The notes beneath the pieces were generated by a model, which did no database searches, was not told the DNA's origin, and saw only the letters and a program-made list of their open reading frames with translations. Shown piece by piece: positions 21,274 through 31,316 of a stretch of 64,000 nt of DNA. The first letter of the stretch is position 1; every line of letters starts with the position of its first letter. This DNA comes from Plasmodiophora brassicae (lineage: Eukaryota; Endomyxa: Phytomyxea; Phytomyxea; Plasmodiophorida): contig CP145423.1 in NCBI GenBank assembly GCA_036867785.1, positions 62,001 to 126,000 on the forward strand, given 5' to 3'. The translations under genes were made by a program, and so were the position numbers.

Positions 21274-21665
21274 ACGCGTATAATAGTAACGTATCGGTGT
21301 GTCACCCCTTTTCCCTGTGATAAACTCTGTCGAGCGACACTGATTGAAGCGGACGAACATTGCTGGCGGCCGGTGCACCGCTGGCGGTTGCATATCATCG
21401 GCAGGACGGCATACAGTGGGCGATGTGGAGCGACAGTGGATGCGGTCAGACGACGGCCCGTTGCGTCACGCGGGCGAATCAGCGATCACGGCGGGGCCTG
21501 TGTGCGTCACGCTGGGGGAATCCCGTATGTGACTCAGCTGTCCTGCATGACCATTCGTCATGGTCATAACCCTGTTTATCGATTTATATCGACGACTGCC
21601 CGACGCCCACCGCGCCTCTGCACGCGTAAGTAATTAGCCCCACCCAGAAGCAGATTGCAGACCCG
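21274..21665. other. Intergenic with candidate promoter of the 21666 gene
   Basis: About 390 bases. It contains one TGACTCA at 21530-21536 and no coding evidence. Confidence 0.45.
21530..21536 (+). promoter_or_regulatory. TGACTCA bZIP-type site upstream of the 21666 gene
   Basis: Exact heptamer 130 bp upstream of the ATG of the two-exon His-rich gene. Confidence 0.5.
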
Positions 21666-22548
21666 ATGGCGAGGTTGGTGTTGCTGTTCCCGCTCCTGGT
21701 CGCGCTCCTGGCGGCCGCCGCCGTGGCCGACGGCGAGCACGCCGAAGAGATGCTGAACAGGAAGGATTCCGACGCGGTTCGTGGGGCGAACCACGTCGAC
21801 ATGCACGATTTCGAGCAGGGGGCGCACCGGGGCGCGAACTCGATCGACCAGATCGGGGGCGACAAGAGCACGGTGCAGACGACGGCCCAGCTGACGGCGG
21901 CGATGACCGCCTCGGACGCCCACGCCGACTCGTACTCGCAGCTGCTGGACGACCAGCACGAGGTCGAGGCCGAGACGGAGCACGACCACGAAGGTGGCCG
22001 CGACTCGCAGCTCGGCGTACACCATGGCGTTAACAGCGACGTCGACGTCAACGGCGATGCCCACCTTCGTCACGACATGGTCGCGCCGCACCGCCTCCAC
22101 CAGAACGACTGGGATGGCATCGAGGTACGCCCCCGCTCGACACGTGGTTGCTGCTGCCTCTGGGGTTCTGACGAGTCGCGTTTCGCTTCAGTACGAACAG
22201 ATGCACGGGCCGCACGGCTGGGGCCACGAGCACGCGGGCCACTACCACAACGACCTGCTGGGCGAGGAGGATGCCGGCGCCATGCTGATGCACGGCGGCG
22301 ACGAGTTCAACCACGATGGCCCGCACGACCAGTGGTACGGGCACGGGCACGGGCACGACGAGTACGGGCAGCACGGGTGGGACGGCGAGCACATGCACCC
22401 GATGGCCGACGACGGGTTCGTCTACGACCACCGGCACGGGGACCCGTACATGCACCACCATGGCCATGGCGGCGACTTCCACGGCATGCACGGCCATGGC
22501 GGCGAGTTCGAGGGCGACATGATGCCCTGGATCGCCGGCGGGCACTAA
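21666..22548 (+). CDS. Secreted His/Asp/Gly-rich protein, 271 residues
   Basis: Two exons, 21666-22124 and 22192-22548, joined in phase 0 across a 67-nt intron (GTACGC donor, TTCAG acceptor). The signal peptide is strong (LVLLFPLLVALLAAAAVA). Exon 1 is acidic, with scattered His (DHEGGRDSQLGVHHG). Exon 2 is a dense His/Gly/Asp/Met repeat region (GHGHGHDEYGQHG, MHHHGHGGDFHGMHGHGG). No catalytic motif. The His-Met-rich second exon resembles copper- or zinc-binding low-complexity sequences in composition only. Confidence 0.8.
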
Positions 22549-23152
22549 ATGGGCACCGAACGTCGCCGTCAACGCCCCGCCATAGACGCCGAGTACGATG
22601 TACCCCTCCTCCACCATCCAATAAAATCAAGACGACCCCCATGAGGTCTACCAACACTATCACGGCCGCGCCGTCGCTGGCGGCAACCAGGATGACGCCT
22701 GCTCTTAGCGAACCTGCTGTCACTGCTAGAAACTGGCCGGGACATCTGATCAGGTATCAGTATCACTAACGACGTCAGGCACTGCCACGAGGACGACAGC
22801 AACGGCAGCCCCCGATGGCCTCCCGCGTAACACGATTGAGCGGATGCGGCTGACCGAACAGCTGTCCAGTTCGCGTTCATGGGCCGAGAGCGGCTCGCGC
22901 TGGTGCCACGCTGCCAGAACGGGGTGGTTTACGGGAGGCCCGACGACCGCTGGTTGACTCAAGCCAAAGGGATTCTGTGATCTCTCATGTTGAGTCAACG
23001 CAGGGACAGAGTGCCATGACGCTGACTAGGTACGAGTTTTCGTTGGCGAGTGACGCGTTGGCCCCATTCCAGTAATTATCTCAGACGGACGACGTACCTG
23101 CACACACACACACCCACACACACTGCCGAACATCCTATCTCGTCAATCAGTA
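22549..23152. other. Intergenic with two TGACTCA/TGAGTCA sites and a CA-repeat
   Basis: About 600 bases. It holds a direct and an inverted heptamer at 22955 and 22991, and an ACAC-rich tract at about 23100-23122 just before the 23153 gene. No coding evidence. Confidence 0.45.
22955..22997 (+). promoter_or_regulatory. Paired TGACTCA and TGAGTCA sites upstream of the 23153 gene
   Basis: TGACTCA at 22955-22961 and its inverse TGAGTCA at 22991-22997, 36 bp apart and 156-198 bp upstream of the ATG at 23153. Confidence 0.45.
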
Positions 23153-23986
23153 ATGCCAGTCCCGCGTTCGGCCATCGCGCTCGGCCTGCTGGCAGCCACC
23201 GCCCTCATCGCCGTCACCGTGGATTCGCACGAGTACCACGACGGCCCCGCCATCAACGTCAACATTGCTCAGAAGACGAGTGACGAATTCAACAAGGGCG
23301 GATCAGGCGGCAGCAGGTCCAGGTCGTCGTCCGCGTCCAAGTCAGTAATGTGTTCAGCGGCCAAGAAGACCATTCACGTCGACCCGGCGAAGGTCACCGA
23401 TTACATCCAAGCGGGTGCCACGCTGGGCAAATGCGTCGCCGTCCCGAAGCCGGCACCAGCACAGGCGTCGGCGGCGCCTGCCGATCCACCGGGTGCGGAT
23501 CCTGAACCCGAGCCAGTTCCAGTGCCAACGCCGGCACCGGCAACGACGAAATCGCCAATGGTCCCCGTCTGCATCCCGCACCTTGGTGGGTCCACGATCA
23601 TGGTCCCGTCCGCCACGTTGCAGGCGTTCCTATCCAAGGGTGCCGTCCTGGGTAACTGCACAGCGATGAGCACAGTGGCACCGACGCCGGCACCGACGCC
23701 GGCGCCGACGCCCAAACCGACGACACCGGCGCCAACGACGACGATGCCGACAACGCCGCCGACGTTGTTGCCAACGACGCAGCCGACGCTGATGCCGCAA
23801 ATCATTCGGATCGGTGGTGAGGACTGTGAGTCGGGCGGCGACAATGACCCGACGCCGTACGGGATGGGCAATCGACGCGGGCGCGTCGAGATGCCCGTTC
23901 GAGCTGGAGCGCCGATGACGGCGGGTGGCCATGACGTGATTCCACAGGCGGCCGCCCCAAGCGTCCCCCGAATCCTGTCCCCGTGA
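23153..23986 (+). CDS. Secreted Pro/Thr-rich protein with two Cys-bounded modules
   Basis: Single exon, 277 residues. Signal peptide at residues ~7-22 (AIALGLLAATALIAVT). Two related modules of about 30 residues are bounded by cysteines: C67-C94 (TIHVDPAKV then GATLGKC) and C140-C169 (STIMVPSATLQAF then GAVLGNC). Each is followed by a Pro/Ala/Thr linker (APTPAPTPAPTPKP and TTTMPTTPPT), typical of O-glycosylated stalks. The modules follow the pattern of a short domain I know from bacterial secreted proteins: Cys, a TI-V strand, a helix, G-x-LG-x-C. Probably a cell-wall or matrix protein. It shares the TGACTCA promoter element with the His-rich genes. Confidence 0.7.
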   Translation: MPVPRSAIALGLLAATALIAVTVDSHEYHDGPAINVNIAQKTSDEFNKGGSGGSRSRSSSASKSVMCSAAKKTIHVDPAKVTDYIQAGATLGKCVAVPKPAPAQASAAPADPPGADPEPEPVPVPTPAPATTKSPMVPVCIPHLGGSTIMVPSATLQAFLSKGAVLGNCTAMSTVAPTPAPTPAPTPKPTTPAPTTTMPTTPPTLLPTTQPTLMPQIIRIGGEDCESGGDNDPTPYGMGNRRGRVEMPVRAGAPMTAGGHDVIPQAAAPSVPRILSP

Positions 23987-24860
23987 TCGATAGCATCCCA
24001 CACAATTACTATTAAAACCAGAAGGCGTGCCATCAGCCATGACGTTGTGCCGTTCGTGTTGAGGAAGCCCTGAACGCAGGCCAACTGAGCATGTGGTGCT
24101 ACTTGCAAGACAGCGGGCCTACAGTGCTCCTCGTTGGCAGTATTGGCCATGAAAGGTCTGCGATGGTGGGTAGCGATGTGATCGGAAATCACAACGCGAC
24201 GTCGCAGGCACGAAATGAGGACACGTGCACAACCCTGAAGTACATCGTCGGCATCCAATTCGGGCCAGCCGGCAAGAACACGACTGATACGAATGCGCAG
24301 CCGACGACGTACTCGAGGGCCATGCCCATGGCGTCTCCCCAGGATCGGCAACCTCTTGTCCATCGATACTGATGAAGGCGGTTTAAATCTCGCACAAACG
24401 TGAATCGCAGAGCAATTGTGTGGTGCAATGCGACTGTCTGTCGTGCTTGGTGAAGGTGGCCCGGTCGACTATACACTCGTGTCGAGGCGGTGCGTGCTAA
24501 TCGAACCCAACGCCAGCGGTGCGGAACCCTTGACCAGTTGGAACCTTCCGGAAAACACAACACGTACACGCGACACCATTGTCTTGTGTTCTGCGGTAGC
24601 CTTCAACTACTTATGGACCCGTGGCCGAGGCAAAACCGGGGCCACGACTGAATCAGCAATCTGCAGCCGGACAGTCAACGAACGCTGGGACAATGGTCCA
24701 TGGAGACGCCGACACGCGTCCGAAAGGAACGCCGGAGAAACGGCAGAGCATCAGGCCGCGCGGATGCCGTGGCGGAGTGCGCCACCCGCGTACCTAATAT
24801 TCAATACAGAAGGTAGACTGGAACGCTCCGCCTGGAAAGTCCGTGACGGACCAGCCGATC
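23987..24860. other. No firmly supported gene
   Basis: About 870 bases. A minus-strand frame over 24020-24363 reads partly like protein (a short hydrophobic stretch near its end), but there is no consistent start, splice pair or motif. It might be a small gene or 3' untranslated sequence. Confidence 0.3.
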
Positions 24861-25527
24861 ATGTCGGTCACGGTGCACACGTCTGCAGGCGACCTGAAGA
24901 TCGAGATAGCATGTGACCTGGTTCCCGGCGCCGCCAAGGTGTGTAATCAGGCGTGTCTGGTATTATAACATGCACGTTGACGCGGGAGCAGAATTTCCTG
25001 GCGTTGTGCGCGTCGGGTGCATACGATAACACGCTGTTCCATCGCGTCATCCCTGGGTTCATGGTCCAGGGCGGCGATCCGACTGGCACTGGCAAAGGAG
25101 GACGTGCCTGGAACGGGGATTTCCTTAAAGATGAGTTTCATGCTTCCCTAAGGGTTCATTTCACCATTATGATGATCGTTCATAGGCGTAGGAGTTCTGA
25201 CTGGGTCGCAATGTACCGTAGCATGACCGACGCGGGGTCGTTGCATTCGCCAACCGCGGCCCGAACACGAACGCGTCCCAGTTCTACATCACGTTCGCCG
25301 CGGCGCCCCATCTCGACAATACGTCGACCATCTTTGGAAGGTTCGGGACCGTTGTGGCCGCGCGCCTGACGACTTGGCCTAATGTGCTGTGCAGTCTCAT
25401 TGACGGGTTCTCCACTCTGGATGCTATTGAAAAGGTGCCCATCGGTGATAAGCACCGACCCGTTACTGATATCGTCATATCGTCGGTCACGATTCATGCC
25501 AACCCGATCGCCGATCTGGAAGCCTGA
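24861..25527 (+). CDS. PPIL3: Cyclophilin-type peptidyl-prolyl isomerase, PPIL3-like
   Basis: Four exons, 24861-24938, 24992-25153, 25222-25340 and 25395-25527, give 163 residues; human PPIL3 is 161. Introns are 53-68 nt. The whole chain aligns with PPIL3: [77 protein letters not shown], and the PPIL3-like end VTIHANP. The isomerase active-site residues (Arg of FHR, the FMVQ block, the Phe/Tyr of SQFYITF) are present. PPIL3 is a spliceosome-associated cyclophilin, consistent with an intron-rich genome. Exon 3 starts after a TAG acceptor with HDRRGVV, matching the family. Confidence 0.95.
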
Positions 25528-25666
25528 TGCCTACTTATTGTTCCAGTGGTCACCGTAAGCCGATGGTTTGTCAGACGTTCGGTTATCGTGACCTGCTACT
25601 TGTAAAATATAACCTGCGTAAAGACAAAGGTGCTGTTCGACTGTTTCGTGAGAGTGTATGTAGTAC

Positions 25667-25948
25667 CTAATAGAATGACTTGACGATGGCGTGGTGAGCT
25701 TTCATTACGGCTGAATTCCACGCCATGGCCGCACGATCGAGGACGCGCGTCGGTATGGGCGTCGTCGAACTGTACACGTCGCCGATCGAGGGCCGGCGCG
25801 GCCCGCCCGATTCGGGGCGCCGTCGAGGCTGTACCCGGTCCAGAATCGACTGGTGCGCCGCGAAGATCGTCTCCCGCATCGACAGATACATGACGGCGCC
25901 GGCCGCCCCGCCTAGCGCCAGCCCCTGTGCCGCAACGCGAACCGACAT
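25667..25948 (-). CDS. Small membrane protein, possible MICOS Mic12/Mic13-like subunit
   Basis: Single minus-strand exon, 93 residues from ATG at 25948. One N-terminal hydrophobic helix with Gly spacing (QGLALGGAAGAVMYLS), a basic linker with SGGPRRP, and a C-terminal amphipathic segment AMAWNSAVMKAHHAIVKSF. One N-terminal membrane helix, ~90 residues and a terminal Trp-Asn helix is the plan of Mic12/AIM5 and Mic13/QIL1 of the mitochondrial cristae complex. Resemblance is by architecture only, so it could be another small mitochondrial membrane protein. Confidence 0.4.
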   Translation of the reverse strand: MSVRVAAQGLALGGAAGAVMYLSMRETIFAAHQSILDRVQPRRRPESGGPRRPSIGDVYSSTTPIPTRVLDRAAMAWNSAVMKAHHAIVKSFY

Positions 25949-26544
25949 CGTGTGGTGCCCCGGTTCAGGTACCAAAAAAAGACGCTCGCTGGCGATGCGC
26001 CCTCGTTGTTGTCCGAATCGTGCAGAGCGTGATCATTAAGCGCCAAGCACTGACGATGTGTACGTACCAACCAGGCCTTCACGGTAGCGCTGCATGGGTG
26101 TGAACCTCTCGCCGTATACATGGTCCTACGTAATGGTGGGCCTTCAGTGTACTGTGTATTAATTACGCAGTAGGCGCGAGGTTACAGCAGGCAGATCAGA
26201 CACAGGCGCATCGTGCGTGGCGGATGCCCTCTTCGAGATTCTCGGCTGGGATCCTGCGAACGAAACGACACTGCAAAACCTTGAACGTGAGGAATAGCAG
26301 GCAACAGCTGATAGGATATGTTTCCCCAATGACTGGGTGGCGTCAGACCGCTTCAGCAGGTGCTCTGGTTTCTGGCGCTGCCTCCTGGGCGCAGTCGCGC
26401 GGGATCCCCCGCAGGACCGACCCTGGCTGTTGACGTTACCTCGCCGAGCACTATTCGACTCACAGCAGAACCTAAGCTGTCCTGTGAAACACTTTGGCTC
26501 TGCTCCTTGACGCTATCCAGTTCGTGACTGAGTTGGAAGCTGCG
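25949..26544. other. No supported gene
   Basis: About 600 bases upstream of the seven-helix gene. No coding or structural signal beyond short chance frames. Confidence 0.4.
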
Positions 26545-27423
26545 ATGAGCGGCGATCTGTATCCAGGGGACCTGGTGGCCCGGCGTGTGCTGCGGGCGCT
26601 CAACTGTGCGGTAATGGGATGGATCCTGTTCTCCTCGGCGCTATACGTGAAGCGCAAGAACGCCAAGGACCGCAAACGCCTGGAGCTTGTCACAATTGGG
26701 TGCATGCTTATGTCGTTCGTCTGTGAGTGGGCTCGGCGTCTCTGTCGCTGGCCGGGCACTGATACCAGCGGTCCTCGTTTGCCAGGCGTCTTCTTGGTGA
26801 CGATCAATATCGTGCTTCTGCCGTTCCGGGGAACGCCGGCCACCGACTTCGAATGCAACCTCTTCGAGCGTGGCGGAAACATCACCAATTTCGTGATGTA
26901 CGCCGGCATGGTGTACTTCTTCTACCTGCGCACGGAAACGATTCGCAAGAACATCATGTCGACGAACTTCATCAAGACACCGTTGTTCACATGGCTCTGC
27001 ACGTCGCTCGCCTACGCCATCATCGTTGGGTTTTTCGCCACGTGTGCCTATATCGAGTCGTTCCCGCTCAGAGCTGAGGAGTGCTTCTTCGGCGTTCCGC
27101 CCTTTGTTGGTACCCTGGTGATCAGCCTGCTAGCGGCGTCGGCCTTTACGTTCCTGATCATCTTCACGTACATTCTGTTGAAAGAAACGCTGATGTCTGA
27201 GGCCCTGCGACGCAAAGCGATAACCTGCTGGGTCACGACGTTGCTCGCCTTTATTACCGAGTCGATGTGCTTCCTCGTTCTTAACCACTACTTCGCCGAT
27301 GAGCTGTGGAACATGGTGTTGCACATGGACATGGTAATCATATTAATTTGGAATTTCCAACTGCTGTCCACACGAAATGCCACTAACAGAAAATGGTGTA
27401 GACGTGGAACATGGTTCTTCTAG
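26545..27423 (+). CDS. Seven-helix membrane protein of unknown family
   Basis: Two exons, 26545-26722 and 26786-27423, spliced across a 63-nt intron with a GTGAGT donor and CACTGAT branch; the phase 1 join gives about 271 residues. Seven hydrophobic segments are visible: CAVMGWILFSSALYV, GCMLMSFVCVF with LVTINIVLLPF, FVMYAGMVYFFYL, LCTSLAYAIIVGFFATC, FVGTLVISLLAASAFTFL, TTLLAFITESMCFLVL and MDMVIILIWNFQL. The layout is GPCR-like, but I see no class-defining motif. After the stop a different frame (27390-27545) reads as a hydrophilic tail (GVDVEHGSSSGKPVG), so the true C-terminus may be longer through an unseen splice or a base error near 27390. Confidence 0.65.
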   Translation: MSGDLYPGDLVARRVLRALNCAVMGWILFSSALYVKRKNAKDRKRLELVTIGCMLMSFVCEWARRLCRWPGTDTSGPRLPGVFLVTINIVLLPFRGTPATDFECNLFERGGNITNFVMYAGMVYFFYLRTETIRKNIMSTNFIKTPLFTWLCTSLAYAIIVGFFATCAYIESFPLRAEECFFGVPPFVGTLVISLLAASAFTFLIIFTYILLKETLMSEALRRKAITCWVTTLLAFITESMCFLVLNHYFADELWNMVLHMDMVIILIWNFQLLSTRNATNRKWCRRGTWFF

Positions 27424-28017
27424 CGGTAAACCTGTCGGACTGGAAGGCCCGGCTGTTACAAAACCCGTTCAAGCCGGGAACCATCATCAACCTTCCGACG
27501 GTGTCTACCACGAAAGATCGAACAGTCAAGACAACTGGCAGTACTGAGAAAGGCAGCAAGGAGGGATTGTACCCTGCAGGCACGAGCCAAGATTCCAAGA
27601 GCAAGTCGAACGCTGCTGTCGTTCCTGTCCAGAATACCTGATTACATGTACCCGAAAGCCTCTCATGCTGCTCTGTTAATAAAGCCGCGGGTTTTGAGGC
27701 AATATGGCGTCTCACGTCTCGAACGGTACGTAGCAAATCTGCCAGAACCCGCTAGGACGGGTGTCAGCCGGCGCAGGCGCATGCTTTGAGTTGTGTACTT
27801 GTGCTGCAAGGCGAAAGTGCTCCTATTGACATTAACCCCAACGACGAGGACGCTGATACGTTGAGCCTACGGCATCATCGGGGAACACCTCGCAACGTCG
27901 TGCTGCCGGAGTCGTTGCTCGCTTCGTTGCTCGCTCTCGTCCTGAATAGTCCTGCTCGTGATATACTACAGCAGTTGGCATTCGTTGAACGATCAAGGCA
28001 GGATTTTATGAGGGCGG
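27424..28017. other. Possible tail of the seven-helix gene; otherwise no gene
   Basis: The first ~120 bases can encode a Ser/Gly/His-rich tail in a frame offset from the upstream gene. A plus-strand frame from 27786 is open but starts on TTG and overlaps the minus-strand His-rich gene. Confidence 0.3.
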
Positions 28018-28347
28018 TCAGTGGTACCGGTCGTGGTGGTGATCAAAGTGCGGGTAACCGTCTTCGTCGTCGTACCCGTGTGCCATGCCCATCATCTCAT
28101 GGGCGGAAAGCGGGTGCCCGTGCCCGTGGTGTTCGCCGTCCCCGTAGTCATCGTCGTGGTTGTGAGGGACTGGGGCGTGATCCTGCACGTCAATGTCAAC
28201 CTCGACCTCGTGCTCCTTGCCTTCGTTGTGGGCTGCGTCCTCTCGATGATGCTTGTCCTGCCGGAAGTCGTCCTCGTCGGCGACGACCAGCGATGCACCA
28301 AGCAGCAGAGCAAACGCGACAGCAGCAACGGCAACACCGACCTTCAT
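28018..28347 (-). CDS. Secreted His/Asp-rich protein, 109 residues
   Basis: Single minus-strand exon, ATG at 28347. Signal peptide VAVAAVAFALLLGASLVVA. The mature chain is acidic with growing His content toward the end (DDDYGDGEHHGHGHPLS, then HFDHHHDRYH at the terminus). No enzyme motif. It is divergently oriented to the related gene at 28929-29462; the 580-bp space between them holds three heptamer copies. One (ATGACTCAT) is 68 bp upstream of this start and next to a GA repeat. Confidence 0.75.
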   Translation of the reverse strand: MKVGVAVAAVAFALLLGASLVVADEDDFRQDKHHREDAAHNEGKEHEVEVDIDVQDHAPVPHNHDDDYGDGEHHGHGHPLSAHEMMGMAHGYDDEDGYPHFDHHHDRYH

Positions 28348-28414
28348 GATTGATGATCTCTTTGAACAGTGGCGTACCTGGGCGGGGCCGCACCACCGGA
28401 ACCGACCAAGTGCA

Positions 28415-28421
28415 TGACTCA
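28415..28421 (+). promoter_or_regulatory. TGACTCA site (ATGACTCAT) upstream of the 28018-28347 gene
   Basis: 68 bp upstream of the ATG at 28347. The extended match ATGACTCAT is the full nonamer consensus known for Gcn4-type bZIP factors. Confidence 0.55.
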
Positions 28422-28826
28422 TCTGGGGCAGCGTGACATCACGCCGATGCTGTCTCGAACTACCGGCAATGGGAGCTGGCAGAGAGAGAGAGAGAGAGAC
28501 AAGTTCCATTGGTGTTGGCCTGCGTTAAAAGCGCGAAACGCATAAAAACTAAACTAAACTAACTGCCGTTGGTGTCTCTCCAAAGTGCAATGCAATCTGG
28601 AAATCGTACTGGAAACGTGCTGTCTTGTACGATGAAGGCGAGCGCAGCACCGTCCCTTTGCCATGAGGTCATGTTGGACGCTGCCTTTATGCTTTCGTTT
28701 CGTCGGAACGACGCGACACGTTTCGATTGGCGTCATTGTACAGTACAAGTTAGAGCACGTCTCGCCGCCGATAAGCCGGATATACTCAGAGTCCATAATG
28801 AAGGGACGATGAGAGTTGCAGTAGTG

Positions 28827-28848
28827 TGACTCACGACATCGTGAGTCA
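28827..28848. promoter_or_regulatory. Perfect 22-bp palindrome made of two bZIP heptamers
   Basis: Arm TGACTCACGA at 28827-28836 is followed by two bases and then its exact reverse complement at 28839-28848. Each arm carries one heptamer. The palindrome ends 80 bp before the ATG at 28929. Confidence 0.6.
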
Positions 28849-28928
28849 ACAGAGCCACACTAGTGAGCAAGTGCCCACTGAATCGTCCAGTGAGCAGGTA
28901 GCCCTGAATCACCAGTCATTCACTAACT

Positions 28929-29462
28929 ATGGCGATAATGTCGACAAGAGTTGCCCTTGCACTGGCCGTTATCGTCGGTGTTGTTGCTGTATCGGGTTTC
29001 GATACCCACCACGATGACGGGTACCATCACGACCCCTACGCGCACCACGACGACGGGCTCCATCATCACGGTGACGGGCATCACCACGATCCGCACGAAC
29101 ATTATGACGATGACCATGATCACGAGGATTCGTCGCAAGGCCTTGATGTCCACGTTCATGTTCGGCGTCATGATCTAGCAGGTGAGAAGGACGGCCAACG
29201 TCTCGACCATGGCGTAGATACCGATGCGCATCATGGCCCCGAACACTACGACGAACATGGCGAATGGATGCCAGGACACGCCTTGCATGGACATGACGAT
29301 GGGCACCATGCTGACCATGGTGAGCATCACGACCCGCACCACGATCTCCACCACGAATACGACACGTTCCCGTTCGAGCACACACATCACGACCACGATC
29401 ACGATCACGACGATGACGCGTGGATGGACCACCTGTTGGGCCATGACGGCCACTTCCACTGA
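28929..29462 (+). CDS. Secreted His/Asp-rich protein, 177 residues
   Basis: Single exon. Signal peptide RVALALAVIVGVVAVSG at residues ~7-23. The mature protein is among the most His-rich of the family, with HHDDGYHHDPYAHHDDG near the start, HGHDDGHHADHGEHHDP in the middle, HTHHDHDHDHDDDAW near the end and FH as the last residues; roughly a third of residues are His. A less biased ~30-residue segment separates the halves. Metal or proton buffering outside the cell is plausible. Its start is head-to-head with the relative at 28018-28347. Confidence 0.77.
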   Translation: MAIMSTRVALALAVIVGVVAVSGFDTHHDDGYHHDPYAHHDDGLHHHGDGHHHDPHEHYDDDHDHEDSSQGLDVHVHVRRHDLAGEKDGQRLDHGVDTDAHHGPEHYDEHGEWMPGHALHGHDDGHHADHGEHHDPHHDLHHEYDTFPFEHTHHDHDHDHDDDAWMDHLLGHDGHFH

Positions 29463-29698
29463 TTACCCATCTCGTTAGGCCAGTAAATACCCGATTCGCC
29501 ATGGCAACTGTCTGGCTAGCCTTCGAGAATGTATTTACGTGCCCCAGCAGTAACATTCGCTGGGGCGGGTGTACGGACTCCGTGGCGAGTGGTGTAGCTC
29601 ACACTGGCCGCGTTGGCGCCGACCGACCACCAGACGCACCGCGACGATTAGCGTCCCATTCGCTGGTACCGACCGCTCTGAGCAGGACCGGGCACACG

Positions 29699-31316
29699 AT
29701 GGCGAGCAAATCGGCCCTGGGGAAAATCGCCGAGATCGAGGCCGAAATGGCAAGAAGTACGGATCGCTGTTCCGCGCGTTGCCTGGGCGGTGGCTAACGG
29801 ATGCACGCAGCTCAAAAGAACAAGGCCACGAACCAGCACTTGGGATTGTTGAAGGCCAAGCTCGCTAAATTACGACGTGAGGTTCTTGATTCAGGCAGCA
29901 GCGGTGGCGGTAAGACTGGCGAAGGTTTCGATGTCACAAAGTACTGCGAAACGCTGGTGCTTGGCGCGTTTATCCTCATCTGACGGCTTGCTCGTGTCCA
30001 GGTCAGGAGATGCTCGAGTTGGGTTGATCGGGTTCCCGTCTGTTGGAAAGTCGACGCTGCTAACGAAGCTGACCGGCACGCAATCGGAAGCCGCCTCGTA
30101 CGAGTTCACGACGCTGACATGCATTGTATGGCAGCAACTTGATTGTCCGCCCGCTGGATGTCATAGTTTAACGTGTTATTGACAGCCTGGAACGTTCCAG
30201 TACAAAGGATGCCGAATACAGCTTTTGGATCTGCCTGGGATTATCGAGGGTGCCAAGGATGGCAAGGGTCGTGGGCGACAAGGTATGAACGCAGGGTTTT
30301 CAATGTGTCGACACGTGTCGAACGCTGAAGTTTATCAGTCATTGGTGTGGCGCGTACCTGCAATCTGATCTTGATTGTGCTGGATGCTGCCCAGCCCATG
30401 ACGCACAAGAAGATCATCGAACGTGAACTGGAAGGTTAGGGGCGCACGGTCGATCACCATCCTACCAAACCTGATGTTGATGTGCATAGGATTCGGGATC
30501 AGGCTGAACCAGAAGCCACCGAATATCAAGTTTACGAAGAAGGACAGCGGCGGGATCGCTATCACCAAGTCGGTGCCACTCACGAAACTGGACGATCAGA
30601 CTATCCAGGCAGTGTATCGTTCGACGATGCCCGTTTATGCTGCTGACTTCGAGCCTGCAGGCCATCTGCAAGGAGTACCGCTTCCTGAACTGTGATGTCA
30701 CTCTGAGAGAGGACTGCTCAGCAGACCAGTTGATTGATGTGATTGAAGGTTGGACATGAGCTGGCGTTGTGACGCACGGTTGTGTGTGTTCAACGCGCTG
30801 TCTAGGCAACCGGCACTATGTTCCGGCACTGTACATTCTGAACAAGATCGACACGATCTCCATTGAAGAGCTCGATCTTCTCGCTCGTGTCCCACATTAC
30901 GTACCTATTTCTGCCAAGGACGAATGGAACTTCGATGACCTGATGGTACGTGTCAACCGGTAGCTGCCGTCCAGTTCGTTGACGTTCGCCTCCATGATCA
31001 GGAGACCGTTTGGAAGTACCTGAACATGCTCCGTATCTATACGAAGCCTAAGGGCAAGATTCCCGACTACGAAGCGCCGGTGGTGATGCCTGCCCACAAG
31101 AACACGATTCAGAACTTTTGTGGACGCATCCACAAGGCCCTGCTAGCCCAATTCAAATAGTAAGCCCCTGCTTGCGTGTCTCGCTCAGCGTCATTACTGA
31201 ACGGCCTATCCAGTGCCTGGGTGTGGGGATCGTCTGTCAAGCACAACCCCCAGAAGGTTGGCCTCGATCACCTTCTCGCCGATGAAGACATTGTCCAAAT
31301 CGTCAAGAAAGTATAA
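29699..31316 (+). CDS. DRG1: Developmentally regulated GTP-binding protein, DRG1 type
   Basis: Ten exons: 29699-29756, 29811-29940, 30002-30125, 30186-30282, 30339-30434, 30490-30611, 30661-30748, 30806-30945, 31002-31159 and 31214-31316. They join in frame to 371 residues (human DRG1 is 367). Introns are 49-61 nt. The P-loop GFPSVGKST is at ~73-81, G3 DLPGI at ~119-123 and NKID at ~251-254. The DRG-specific N-terminal helix ([11 protein letters not shown]) and C-terminal TGS domain ([13 protein letters not shown], then [10 protein letters not shown]) are present. DRG1 is a ribosome-associated GTPase conserved in all eukaryotes. Every junction restores conserved sequence, so this gene serves as the calibration set for splice rules in this genome. 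Confidence 0.97.

Noticed and set aside
23100-23122. ACAC repeat as a functional promoter element
   Set aside because: Simple repeats are common in this genome, including GT runs inside RME-8 introns. Nothing ties this one to regulation.
27786-28349. Plus-strand ORF of 187 codons
   Set aside because: It starts on TTG and its second half is antisense to the His-rich gene at 28018-28347. The first half alone is weak.
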